Origin: Bacteroidales bacterium UBA6360
GTDB lineage: Bacteria > Bacteroidota > Bacteroidia > Bacteroidales > UBA932
NCBI GenBank assembly: GCA_002440085.1
Contig: DJRM01000058.1
Location: forward strand, 6,925 to 26,536
DNA: 19,612 nucleotides
Direction: 5' to 3'
Below the pieces are notes generated by a model. It did no database searches, had not been told where the DNA came from, and saw only the letters and a list, made by a program, of their open reading frames with translations. Below, piece after piece: positions 7,338 through 16,700 of this stretch. Positions within the stretch are counted from its first letter, which is position 1. Every line of letters begins with the position of its first letter. The translations under genes and the position numbers were made by a program.

Positions 7338-8411
7338 TTACACCTCCTCGCTTGAACCATTATCTGTGCTTTCCGTACCACCTAAAGCCTTGGCGACATC
7401 AAGGGACTTCTGAATCTGACGGGCAAGGAGTTCACGAGGAGGAAGTTCGGTCATATAGTTCGCCACCTTGATGCCGGCCTTGTCAAGCTGCAGAAGTTCA
7501 ATCTGCTCCTCGCCGCCTTCGGTGCAGAGCAACAGACCGAGCGGAGGCTCTTCGCCCGGCTCCATCTCATTTGCCTCAAGATAGCGCAGATAGAGTTCCA
7601 TCTGTCCTTTGTACTGCGCCTTGAAGCTGCCAAGTTTCAGGTCAATGGCAATCAGTCGGTGAAGACGGCGATGGTAGAAGAGCAGGTCAAGGTAGAAATC
7701 CTCGCCGTCGATTATCATTCTCTTCTGACGCTCGACAAAGGTGAAGCCTTTGCCAAGTTCCAGAATGAACTGCTCAAGGTTAGCGACAAGACTATCCTCA
7801 AGAGAACGCTCGCTGTAATTACCTTTCAGACCAGTAAATTCAAGGAAATATGGACTTTTGAATACCAAATCAGGTGACAGTGTGTTGTTGTCACGAAGTT
7901 CAGCAAGTTCCTTGCGTATCAGTTCTTCCGGCTTGGAAGCTATTGCTGTGCGCTCATAGAGCATACCGTCAATCTTATTCTGAAGCTGTCGTTTGCTCCA
8001 GTGTTCCGAGGCTGCCAATGTTAGATAAAACTCACGCTGTAAATCGTCTTTCAACGACATAACTATCAGAAAATGAGACCATGACAATTGTGTCACCAGT
8101 GGTGTCACAATTTGAATATCCGGAAATAACTGAGCAAATTGCATCATTCTACGCACGGTACGCAATTCAAACCCTTTGCTTCCATATATTTCTTGTAATT
8201 GTCGCGACACCGTCGCGACAATCTGCTTTCCATATTCAGCGCGCTGATTACCAAGCACTTCACGATTTATTCGCTCACCTATATGCCAATACATCATAGT
8301 CATTTCCGAATTGGCTGCTACAGCTACATGCCGACGAGCACCGTCGATAATCCGCCGCAGGTCATCAATCAGAACCTGTGATTTACTCTGTACACCCATT
8401 ACAGTCTCCAT
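7338..8411 (-). CDS. DUF1016 / YhcG-family PD-(D/E)XK nuclease encoded inside the hsd operon
   Basis: A 357-residue protein of the YhcG family (N-terminal DUF1016 domain plus C-terminal PD-(D/E)XK nuclease fold). Its cellular role is not established, but members often lie beside restriction systems. The N-terminal part holds YWHIGERI (41-48) and the paired motifs IVATVSRQL (64-72) and IVTPLVTQLSWSHF (101-114). The nuclease core shows FYLDLLFYHRRL (Asp242), AIDLKLG (Asp257, Lys259) and KGQMELYL (Gln270). The middle acidic residue is Asp where many homologues have Glu, and this still fits the fold. I chose ATG at 8411, two bases past the hsdM stop, with GAGGAG five bases upstream. A GTG at 8417 would overlap hsdM. 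The tight coupling to hsdM and position before hsdS suggest co-production with the type I enzyme. Two palindromes lie within the gene and two follow it. Confidence 0.93.
   Translation of the reverse strand: METVMGVQSKSQVLIDDLRRIIDGARRHVAVAANSEMTMMYWHIGERINREVLGNQRAEYGKQIVATVSRQLQEIYGSKGFELRTVRRMMQFAQLFPDIQIVTPLVTQLSWSHFLIVMSLKDDLQREFYLTLAASEHWSKRQLQNKIDGMLYERTAIASKPEELIRKELAELRDNNTLSPDLVFKSPYFLEFTGLKGNYSERSLEDSLVANLEQFILELGKGFTFVERQKRMIIDGEDFYLDLLFYHRRLHRLIAIDLKLGSFKAQYKGQMELYLRYLEANEMEPGEEPPLGLLLCTEGGEEQIELLQLDKAGIKVANYMTELPPRELLARQIQKSLDVAKALGGTESTDNGSSEEV
8087..8111. repeat. Palindrome P3 (11-3-11, one mismatch) inside the DUF1016 gene
   Basis: Arms attgtgtcacc (8087-8097) and ggtgtcacaat (8101-8111) with centre agt. 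The pair 8093/8105 is T opposite T, the only mismatch. On the coding strand it covers codons for IVTPLVTQ (residues 101-108) plus the first base of Leu109, the same codon phase as palindrome P4. Confidence 0.75.
8198..8222. repeat. Palindrome P4 (11-3-11) inside the DUF1016 gene
   Basis: Perfect inverted repeat with arms attgtcgcgac (8198-8208) and gtcgcgacaat (8212-8222) and centre acc. On the coding strand it covers codons for IVATVSRQ (residues 64-71) plus the first base of Leu72. It lies 86 bases from P3, which begins with the same Ile-Val codon phase and ends at the same Gln-Leu position. Confidence 0.85.
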
Positions 8412-8413
8412 AT

Positions 8414-10096
8414 TCACTCCTCACCAAACAATTTTTTCATATTCCTGTCAATCTCATTCTGAAGGTCTGCGGCTTCGGCATTCAGTCTTGAGAGTTCGCT
8501 GTTCAGGGCCAGCATCTCAGCACGGAATTCATCCTCTGTCATACCGTCATCCTCGATGACGACCCCGACATAGCGTCCCGCGTTGAGACTCCAGTCATTG
8601 TCCTCAATGCCATCCTCACCGTCAATCTTCGCTACCTTGCACAGTCCGACGACATCACGATATTTGCCGTCCGGCCATCTTTCGAGAAGCCAATCGGCAT
8701 CCGACTGTCTGCCATTGGACTTATGTTCTTCGACCAAAGCCCAGAATGCCTCGCTGTCCCCCTCATACAGCCTTGTTATGATACCGAGATTCTTTATCTG
8801 CTCATCGCTGAACTTGCGATGGGCGCGGTCAACTTGTGTGAAAATGTTACGGGCATCAATGAAAAGGATCTCATCCTTGTGCGGACGTGTTCTATTGAAA
8901 AACCAAAGAGTTGCCGGAAGTGTGACAGTAGAGAACATATTGCTCGGAAGCGTCACCATCTGGCTTATGATGCCGTCTCTTATCATTTTCTTGCGGATTT
9001 CAAGTTCACTGCCACCGGCATCGCTTGCAGAGTTCGCCATGACAAGCGCAGCCTTTCCTGTTTCATTAAGAGCCGTCGCAAAGTAGCCTATCCAAAGGTA
9101 GTTGGCATTGGGGACAGTCTCTTTCTTGTCTCCAGACTTCTTTCCTCCGGCTGTCTTGTTGCGAGGAATGCCGTATGTATTGAAACGGGCATCGTCAGCA
9201 ACCTTATCGAACACGACCTCATCGACGTTGAACGGAGGATTCGCCATCACATAGTCGAAATTGCCAAAAGCATTGTATGGGTCACTATAAAAAGAGTTGG
9301 CTTCCGCTATCTCGCCACGAACATTGTTAAGAAGGAGGTTCATCTTGGCAAGTTTCACCGTATCAGGCTCTTTCTCTACTCCATAGCAACGAAAACGCAT
9401 CATGTCCTGATTGCTTGCGTTATGCCTATGCATATAACGGGCTGCCTGAACAAACATACCGCCGGATCCGCAGGCCGGGTCAAGAAACTTCTTGTCACCC
9501 GTGACAGGATGAAGCACCTCGACCATATATTGAACGACAGATGCCGGCGTGTAGAATACACCGCCGCCCTGTCCTTCCGCCAAGGCAAAGTTACCGAGGA
9601 AATATTCATAGATATGTCCGAAGACATCTATGTCCGCATTCTCGGGTATGTCCTTGAAAACGCGCACAATCCTACTCAACAGTTCGGGTTCCTCCTCCGG
9701 AACCAGCTGCCCATAAACCTCCTTAGGCAGCACTCCCTCCATGCGAGGGTTCTCCCTTTCGATGGCTTCCATAGCCTGTTTCACAAGGACGGCCTTGTTC
9801 GCATCGTCAGGAGCATCGTTTATGAAATCAAAGTACGCACATTCAGGAAGATAAAATCCGCATTTCTCAATGGAAATTTCCTTGTAGCTGCGTTCCATCC
9901 GTGAGCCTTTGTACCTGACATATTCTTCATCAATATCCTTCTTATGCTGTTTGAAAAGCACGTCGGCATAACGGAGAAATATGAGCCCGAGTATCGGCTG
10001 CCCGTATTTGTTGGCGGCAAGGTGCGCTCCGGCACGCAGCATATCGGCCGAATGCCATAGTTTATCCTGAAGATTCTTTAGTTCCGTATCAGTCAT
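8414..10096 (-). CDS. hsdM: Type I restriction-modification system, N6-adenine methyltransferase subunit M
   Basis: Methylates adenine in the site recognised by HsdS, using S-adenosylmethionine. It also forms the core to which HsdR docks. The 560-residue protein is full length. An N-terminal helical HsdM domain (about 5-150, with AANKYGQPILGLIFLRYAD at 27-45) is followed by the catalytic domain. That domain shows GGVFYTP (178-184), the cofactor-binding motif DPACGSG (206-212) and the catalytic motif NPPF (286-289). The C-terminal stretch is helical and probably contacts HsdS. The start is ATG at 10096; the stop TGA (8414-8416) is two bases from the next ATG. It is the first gene of the hsd operon, 80 bases after the AddA-like gene. 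A TATCTTTA box upstream may be its promoter. All motifs are intact, so host methylation at a specific site is expected. Confidence 0.97.
   Translation of the reverse strand: MTDTELKNLQDKLWHSADMLRAGAHLAANKYGQPILGLIFLRYADVLFKQHKKDIDEEYVRYKGSRMERSYKEISIEKCGFYLPECAYFDFINDAPDDANKAVLVKQAMEAIERENPRMEGVLPKEVYGQLVPEEEPELLSRIVRVFKDIPENADIDVFGHIYEYFLGNFALAEGQGGGVFYTPASVVQYMVEVLHPVTGDKKFLDPACGSGGMFVQAARYMHRHNASNQDMMRFRCYGVEKEPDTVKLAKMNLLLNNVRGEIAEANSFYSDPYNAFGNFDYVMANPPFNVDEVVFDKVADDARFNTYGIPRNKTAGGKKSGDKKETVPNANYLWIGYFATALNETGKAALVMANSASDAGGSELEIRKKMIRDGIISQMVTLPSNMFSTVTLPATLWFFNRTRPHKDEILFIDARNIFTQVDRAHRKFSDEQIKNLGIITRLYEGDSEAFWALVEEHKSNGRQSDADWLLERWPDGKYRDVVGLCKVAKIDGEDGIEDNDWSLNAGRYVGVVIEDDGMTEDEFRAEMLALNSELSRLNAEAADLQNEIDRNMKKLFGEE
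8417..8422 (-). promoter_or_regulatory. Ribosome binding site of the DUF1016 nuclease gene, within the end of hsdM
   Basis: GAGGAG on the minus strand, five bases before ATG 8411. It is formed by the last two Glu codons of hsdM. It decides the start in favour of ATG 8411 over GTG 8417 and implies translational coupling. Confidence 0.65.
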
Positions 10097-10119
10097 TTAT
10101 TCCATTTATTTTTAACGCA

Positions 10120-10127
10120 TAAAGATA
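10120..10127 (-). promoter_or_regulatory. Possible -7 box for the hsd operon
   Basis: TATCTTTA matches seven of eight positions of TAnnTTTG, 23 bases before the hsdM ATG, in the short AT-rich gap after the AddA-like gene. No TTTG is found at -33, so the call is weak. Read-through from addBA is an alternative. Confidence 0.3.
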
Positions 10128-10176
10128 CGCATTATAAAGGACTTATGCTGCATATAATCTTAAATGCGGTCGTTTT

Positions 10177-13100
10177 TTATTCGTCCGGAACCTCGACAAC
10201 ATCGTCGTCGGGGACGAACCAGAGGCAGGCGCGGACGGAGGTGTAGCCGAGGGCGCGGTATGTTTCCATGTAGGAGCGGACTTGTTCGAGGTAAGAGGGG
10301 TGCGGGCGGCCGAACTTGTAGTCGATGATAAGGACTTCGCCGCCCCTGATGCTGACGCGGTCGGGACGCAGTTCCTCGCCTTGGGAGGTGACTATCGTGC
10401 GCTCGTTGAGAACCTCGTCGGGAGATTCGGTGAACCAGCCGCGGGACTGTGCATCGAGAATGCGGCGCGAAAGAAGCGCGTAGGCCTCGTCGGCCTGAAC
10501 GACTGTCAGTTCGCCCGAGTCGACGGCTTTGCCGACTGCCTGTTCGAGGTCTTCGGGGACAATCACTGAAGACAGGATGTCGTGGAGGACTATGCCTCGG
10601 AGGCGACGGGAGGCATCGGAGCCTACCGTGCCGTCAGCCGAGAAGAAATCCGCCGCATCGCGGTCGATGCGAAGGCGTGAGGAATCCGTCGTGTAAGAAG
10701 GGTAGCAGCTCGGAAGGACATCCTGCGAGAAATCCTTGTGGTAGGACTTCGGTTTCTTGCCGACCTTGCGAAATTCGAGGTCTGAGTTGTCGCAGAAACA
10801 GCCCAAGACATAGTCCACGCCCCAGTCAGATTCGGCTACAGAGAAACTGACAGGCACAGATGCACCTGCCGTATGGGGGATTTCTCCACCGGAGTTCCCC
10901 TCCCGCAGTCCGCAGTCAAGTTCGGGGATTTTGCCGGAATGGGCAAGCGCAAAGGCCATTAGGGCATCGGAGGCGGTGTTTATGGTGCCCTCCTTGTTGA
11001 AACCTGATGAGGTTCCCCCGCAGATGATGTGCAGCCCGCGCGAGGGGCGTGTCATCGCGACATACATAAGGTTCATGGCGTCAATGCACTGATAGAGCCG
11101 CTCGCGGTTATACGTTGGAGCGAAATAGGTCTGAGCACTAGCGGAGGAAATCACTGGCTTGAAGATGACGTTTCTTATGGCATTGTCAAAGTCTGCAACA
11201 GCCTTATTGTCGGAGGAACCTGCGGAGGATGGTAAGGTGCCATCAGAGGTCTGAGCGACATCGGTGGAAAGCAGATCCTCATTACCTGAGACTGCGCCCG
11301 ACACCGCCGGTTCTGCCCAGACATTGCCGGGACGGAAGAACTTTATGTCCTCGAAATATGGGATTATGACATAGGGAAACTCCAGTCCCTTGGACTTGTG
11401 TATCGTGATTATACGGACGGCGTCTGTGGAGGCCGGGGATGCAATCTTGACTGGGGAGACATCATTCTTCTCGTCCCAGGCGTGGAGGAACTCCTTGAGC
11501 TGGTTGCCGTTGCGGGAGACCCAGGACTGCATCCAGTCCATAAAAGCTTGGATGTAGAGGGCATGCGACTCGACAAGATGGGCGTCAGTCCCGCGCATGC
11601 TGCGGATTATATCCTCGGCGAGGTCAACGAGGGACGACTGGCCGGCAGCATGGAAACCGAGCGAGGCGGCGAGATAACCGGAAGCCTTGTTTTCCGGGTT
11701 CTCAACGGAAGAGAGGACTGAGACGAGACGACGTACGACAATCGAGTTATTCACCGTCAAAGAGTCATCCGAAATCACAGGCACTCCCCTTTCCATCAGA
11801 GCGTTGGCAATCCGTTCGCCCGGAGCGTTGTTGCGGACTATGACTGCGATGTCACCATAGCCGGCTCCCTTGTCTTCATGGAGACTGATGACCTGCCGCA
11901 CGGTGCGGTCGAGAACAGGGTCATTGTCCCCGCTCTTTTTCGTGCCGCTGAAGCAAAGCCTCACTTCACCGAACCCGCCCTTGCGGGCTGCCGCCTGACG
12001 GACATCGGAATATATTCCTGAGATGATTTTCCCGACCTCTTCCCCGCCAGTGGCCTTGAAATTTCCGGCAAGGCGGTCACGCAGAAACTCAAAGAACAAG
12101 TCGTTGAACTCCACTATGTTCTCTTCCGTTCTGTAATTGGTTGAAAGAGCCGGCTTTCCGTCCTTTCCTAAAAGTTCGCGACTGTCAGGGAACTCCTTTC
12201 CCACTTCAGAGTTGAGCAGACTCCAGTCCGACTGCCGCCAGCGGTAAATGCTCTGCTTGACGTCGCCCACAATGAGGTTGTCGTTGCCGTTGGAGTCGCT
12301 CTCATGGAGCAGCGGACGGAAATTGTCCCACTGCACGATGGAAGTGTCCTGAAACTCGTCAAGGAGAAAATGCTCATAGCGCACGCCTGTCTTCTCGTAG
12401 ACAAACGGCACGTCCGAGCCATCAATTATACGGCTGAGAATATCGTTGGAATCCTCCAGGCAGAGGATATTACGTTCTTTGAGAAGGCCGTTAAAAGCCT
12501 CGGAGAGTTCCCTTGATATGCCCAGTCCGTAAATCATGTCCTTGATCTGGAGAGCCGTGCGGTAGGCCCGGTAATATGGCGATGCTCCGCCGAACTCCGC
12601 TGGTGAAGAGGCCCCGCCGCCGGCCACCGAAGCGGAAAAATCAAAGAACAGCCCGAGAAAACTCAGCGCAGTGCTCTCAAAATCAGCCGGAAGCAGAGCG
12701 GCCTTGCCGGCGTTTGCCTTCGAGAACATCGCGCCACGGTCAGCGATCTTGCCACAGAATCCGGATGTCGGAGGTTCAATGGAATCCCGTTCCGTCACCG
12801 CCGCATAGCCGTTCAGAGCACAGGCAAACTTCCTCATGGTCTCGGATGGTGAAATCCCGGCATCGGCAAATTTCCTCAACAATGCCTCCGCCCCAGCCTT
12901 TACATCCTGGGAGAACCTGACTATCAACTCGTTGCAGACCTTACGTAGTGAACGCATATTTTCCTTGGAATAGAGAGTCGACGGGTCGGACATTCCCTTC
13001 TCGGACATATATGCCTTGAACTCCGGAGACTGGAGATCGCTCGCCGCGGAATAGAGCACAGGCTCCAACTGGAAATAGCCCTTCGATGAAATCTGGCTCA

Positions 13101-13596
13101 TCACGGACTCCTTCAGCCAGTCAATCATCGCGCTGTCCTTGTCGGAAAGATTCTCAAGCATGCTATCAACCGACTCGCTCACCACGGAAGGCTTGTCGAG
13201 TTCGAGCTGATAGGAGTCGAACTGGCCAAGTTCGCGGGCAAACGAGCGCAGAACCTGCTGGAAGAAACGGTCAATCGTAAACACGGAAAACGCACTATAG
13301 TCGTGCAGAATGCCGTTCAGCAGACTCTCACAACGTTTCTGAAGCTGTGCAGCATCCCGGCACAGCGACGGGACAAAATCGTTATAATAGTCCGATTCTG
13401 TCGGGGCGTGCGCGAGAATGTCAAGTTCGCGGAGAATGCGCGCCTTCATCTCCCCCGTCGCCTTGTTGGTGAAAGTCACCGCAAGGATATGCCGATAGGC
13501 GTATAGATCCCGAGATTTTAGAAGCAGAGAAATGTACGTCTTCGCCAACGTGTATGTCTTGCCGGACCCCGCCGACGCCTTTGCTATTGTTATCAT
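10177..13596 (-). CDS. addA: AddA-like UvrD/RecB-family helicase-nuclease
   Basis: Helicase-nuclease subunit of an AddAB-type (RecBCD-like) complex that resects double-strand ends for recombination and degrades linear foreign DNA. The 1139-residue protein has SF1A helicase motifs in order: ASAGSGKT (7-14), AVTFTNKATGEMK (39-51), LLDEFQDTS (411-419), IVGDVKQSIYRWR (442-454), HKSKGLEFPYV (733-743) and YVAMTRPSRGL (845-855). The C-terminal nuclease shows RPD (Asp1079), IIDYK (Asp1092, Lys1094) and a conserved-type Gln1105. It starts at ATG 13596. A Ser/Gly/Asp-rich insert (about 765-803) separates two helicase motifs and looks flexible. The AddB-like gene lies upstream on the same strand with a 161-base gap. 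RecB is the main alternative, but pairing with an AddB-like partner and the absence of recC or recD favour AddA. Confidence 0.88.
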   Translation of the reverse strand: MITIAKASAGSGKTYTLAKTYISLLLKSRDLYAYRHILAVTFTNKATGEMKARILRELDILAHAPTESDYYNDFVPSLCRDAAQLQKRCESLLNGILHDYSAFSVFTIDRFFQQVLRSFARELGQFDSYQLELDKPSVVSESVDSMLENLSDKDSAMIDWLKESVMSQISSKGYFQLEPVLYSAASDLQSPEFKAYMSEKGMSDPSTLYSKENMRSLRKVCNELIVRFSQDVKAGAEALLRKFADAGISPSETMRKFACALNGYAAVTERDSIEPPTSGFCGKIADRGAMFSKANAGKAALLPADFESTALSFLGLFFDFSASVAGGGASSPAEFGGASPYYRAYRTALQIKDMIYGLGISRELSEAFNGLLKERNILCLEDSNDILSRIIDGSDVPFVYEKTGVRYEHFLLDEFQDTSIVQWDNFRPLLHESDSNGNDNLIVGDVKQSIYRWRQSDWSLLNSEVGKEFPDSRELLGKDGKPALSTNYRTEENIVEFNDLFFEFLRDRLAGNFKATGGEEVGKIISGIYSDVRQAAARKGGFGEVRLCFSGTKKSGDNDPVLDRTVRQVISLHEDKGAGYGDIAVIVRNNAPGERIANALMERGVPVISDDSLTVNNSIVVRRLVSVLSSVENPENKASGYLAASLGFHAAGQSSLVDLAEDIIRSMRGTDAHLVESHALYIQAFMDWMQSWVSRNGNQLKEFLHAWDEKNDVSPVKIASPASTDAVRIITIHKSKGLEFPYVIIPYFEDIKFFRPGNVWAEPAVSGAVSGNEDLLSTDVAQTSDGTLPSSAGSSDNKAVADFDNAIRNVIFKPVISSASAQTYFAPTYNRERLYQCIDAMNLMYVAMTRPSRGLHIICGGTSSGFNKEGTINTASDALMAFALAHSGKIPELDCGLREGNSGGEIPHTAGASVPVSFSVAESDWGVDYVLGCFCDNSDLEFRKVGKKPKSYHKDFSQDVLPSCYPSYTTDSSRLRIDRDAADFFSADGTVGSDASRRLRGIVLHDILSSVIVPEDLEQAVGKAVDSGELTVVQADEAYALLSRRILDAQSRGWFTESPDEVLNERTIVTSQGEELRPDRVSIRGGEVLIIDYKFGRPHPSYLEQVRSYMETYRALGYTSVRACLWFVPDDDVVEVPDE

Positions 13597-13757
13597 TAAT
13601 TTCTCGAATTTTTCAAACTAATCATCTGAAACAAAAGGGGATGAAGAAAAAGATGGAGTACAAGGCGGACGAGAAATTCAAACCGCAGCAACCTTATTGG
13701 TTGTGAGGATTTGGATTATCGAAGTCCAACGCAGAAATCCGCTTTTTCTTCGCCCCG

Positions 13758-16700
13758 TCACCTTCCACAGATCATTTTAAAGTCACAATATTCGCAAGTC
13801 TTCGTATCATCCGTCCTACGGAACGTCGGATTTCTCTCGATGTCAAATATGCCGTCGAGACAATCTTCAAGCATCGAAGAGGCTCTGTCGATAACCTCCT
13901 GCGGAAGGCTGTATTCCGAGTACTCGTCCTTGAATATCCCAGACACGGAATAGACAGCATTCGCTATCTTGCGCCCACCGACAAGCGCCCGCCCGCCGGG
14001 GTTCAGGCGCAGCATCAGGTTGTAGATGAAAAACTGCAAGGCAATCTTCGGACGTTCACGGTTGTCCTCGGCGAATATGGCGTCAAATATGGCGGAAGCT
14101 TTTGCCGGGTCGTCACCGTCCTCGCCCATAACTTTCGCCTCGGCTTCGGAGACCTTTCCGGTCTTGTAGTCAACCACTCGAACCGTACCGTCGTCAAAAG
14201 TGTCAAGACGGTCGATGAAGCCCTTGAAGGCATATTTTCTATGATTTTGAGCGGCTCCGACGGATGATGCTTCATCGCCAAAGTCCGTTCCCTCGAACTC
14301 AAACGGCAGGTTTTTCTCAAGCGCCAGCACAGTGAAATGGTCGACGTGCCGCGACTTCATGAGTTCAAGGTCGTATTCGAGCGTCCGCCGTACATACTGC
14401 TCAATGACGCCGCACAGCACGATATCCTTTCCCCGAACTTCCACTGACTTGATTGCCTCGCAGATCTCCAAGCGTATGCGAGCGCGGAGTTCCGGCGCGA
14501 ACTCCTTGGAAAGCCGTTTTCTGATAAAGGCCTCATCCACCCTTCCGACAGGCTCCTTCGCCGTGCCGGGTTTCGCATAAATCCACTGCATCACGGCATG
14601 GAACACCGTTCCGAGCGTGCCTCCATCGAGGTTGTCGACAGACTCAGCCAAGTCGCTGAGCCCTAGAACCTTGTCATAGTAAAACTTCGCAGGGCAAGCG
14701 AGGTAGTTCTGGAGCGCGGTCGCGGAAAACTTGAAGTCGCGCAGTTTGTCCAAGTCGGCCTGTGTCTTGATGATTTCCGGTTCGTCGTATTCGTCCTCCT
14801 GAACCGGTGAGGTCACATAGCGGTGAATCTTCGCGTCGAAGAGGTAGCTCAGCTGCTTGATGTAGCGGCTCTCCTCTCCGGACTTCATGTCCTCGGTGCG
14901 GGAATCGAAGAGCATCCAGACATTCTCAGAGCGCTGAATCATACGGTAGAAATAGTAGGCCCAGACCGCATCCTGATACTCGTAGGTCGGCAGCCCGAAG
15001 CCCTTGCGAAGCTCCGGAGGGATGAACGACGAGCTGAAAGACTTTCGTGGGAAAGTGCCCTCGTTGCAGCTGAGGATTATGAGGTTGCGGAAATCCAGGG
15101 CTCGGGTCTCAAGCGGTCCCATGACCTGAAGACCCTTGAGGGGCTCTCCGTTGAAAGGCACGGAGACAGGTGCGAGAAGCTGGTCGAGCAGGCGAAGGTA
15201 TGTGGCCGGCCTTATTTCCAGATTCATGTCCCCGAGAAGACAGACCGCCTTGTAGTAGTCCTTGGCAAAGTCGGTGTCGAGGTCGGAATGACCGCATTCC
15301 ACAAGGAGTGCCCCCACGCGACTCAGCACCGCTTTCTGATAGTCCGCGAATGCACGTACCGTCGCGGCCGAGGCTTCCGCGAGATTTTCGGGAAGAGGAG
15401 TAAAGAAAAGCGAAAGCAGCGGCGAGGCGGCAAAGTCAGAGACCGCGATATAGCTTCGCCGGCCGTTCAGCACAGCCGAGCAGACGGCATTGTCCTCATC
15501 GGAGGCGATTTTGCGGAATATGCTGTTGGACAGCACACCGCGCACGTATCTGTGATAAAAATATGTCTTGCCGTTGCGGACGAGTGCGTTCATCTGCGCG
15601 GTGGAAAGTGCGGACATCAGCACGCAGAGGTCGCTGCCCTTCATCGGATAACCCATCGTGACGTTTATGTCCCGGATGTCGTCCGGAATCGAGTTCAGCA
15701 CCGGAAGCAGAAGCTCCTCGGCCGGAAGGACAATGGCACATTCCGTCGAAAGGTCATGAGCCGCCGTGTTCTGACCCTCCGCAACAGTGGCCATAGAGCC
15801 GAGAGCCGAGTCTTCCCCGTCGGAAACAGACCCGGAGGACTGACTGAGTCCGAGGCGGTTCAATATATAGGGAAGCTGTTTCGCCTGTCCGATTGAAGAC
15901 GGCACGCTCACGACATTGAACTCCGGAGTCCCCAGACCTTCGGCATCCGGCCTAAAAGCCTGCGGGAACTCACTGACATTCACCGACATGAAGAACGAAG
16001 CCCGATTTTCCGGGTCGCGTATCCACTCGCTCGACCAGTCCCAGCAGAACTCCGCCTGCCCAGCATTGCGCAGATGCCTCAGAAGCTTTTTCTCGCACTC
16101 ATTCAGCGCGTTAAGCCCTACGAATACAAAGCGGCGTTCCCCCAGAGCATCACGAACCATCTCCGGCAGCGATGCCACCTCACGGTAAATCATCCCCTCG
16201 TATGCCAGACCGTCCTTCCGAAGGCTTTCGTTGAACGACTCATAGAGCGGCAGCAGTATATTCCATATTTTCAAAAAGTTAAGCTTTATGGAACGGTCTT
16301 TCCCCTCCGGGACAGACTCCGCACGGAAATGCGACAGGAACGAATGAATCGCCTCACGCTGCGCGAGCGTCAGATAGCTGAAATCATCCTCGATGGACTT
16401 CAGATCCGAAACGTTAGTGAACAGCTGCCGAGGCTCAACGAGATATTTGTCCACATCGTTGAAATCCCCCAGCAGCACATCTCCCCAGCAGATGAACTCG
16501 TCCAGCGGTTCTGCCCCCGGATAAAGTGCCTTATAGCAGCCATAAAGCCGCACAATCTGAGTAATCCTCCCGCATGTCCGCACAGGAGTGAGCGAAGCGA
16601 AGAAATCGTTGATGGTCAGACACTCCGGCATCAGCACCGCCTTTCCGGCCTCCTTAGAGCACTCACATACGTGCTTGCGAAAAAACGCCGAGGAACGCCT

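Noticed and set aside
8723..9904. Plus-strand open frame of 393 codons
   Set aside because: It is antisense to hsdM, whose motifs are unambiguous, and shows no family features.
13690..13704. Small inverted repeat caacc-ttatt-ggttg in the addB-addA gap
   Set aside because: A 5-bp stem with no T-run is too weak for a terminator call.
13641..13706. Plus-strand 21-codon ORF (MKKKMEYKADEK...) in the gap between addB and addA, with AAAAGGGG just before the ATG
   Set aside because: The G-run directly abuts the ATG, no plus-strand promoter is seen, and I recognise no family. It could be real but cannot be supported without conservation data.
14823..15896. Plus-strand open frame of 357 codons
   Set aside because: It is antisense to the AddB-like gene; Arg/His-rich composition is typical of a shadow frame.
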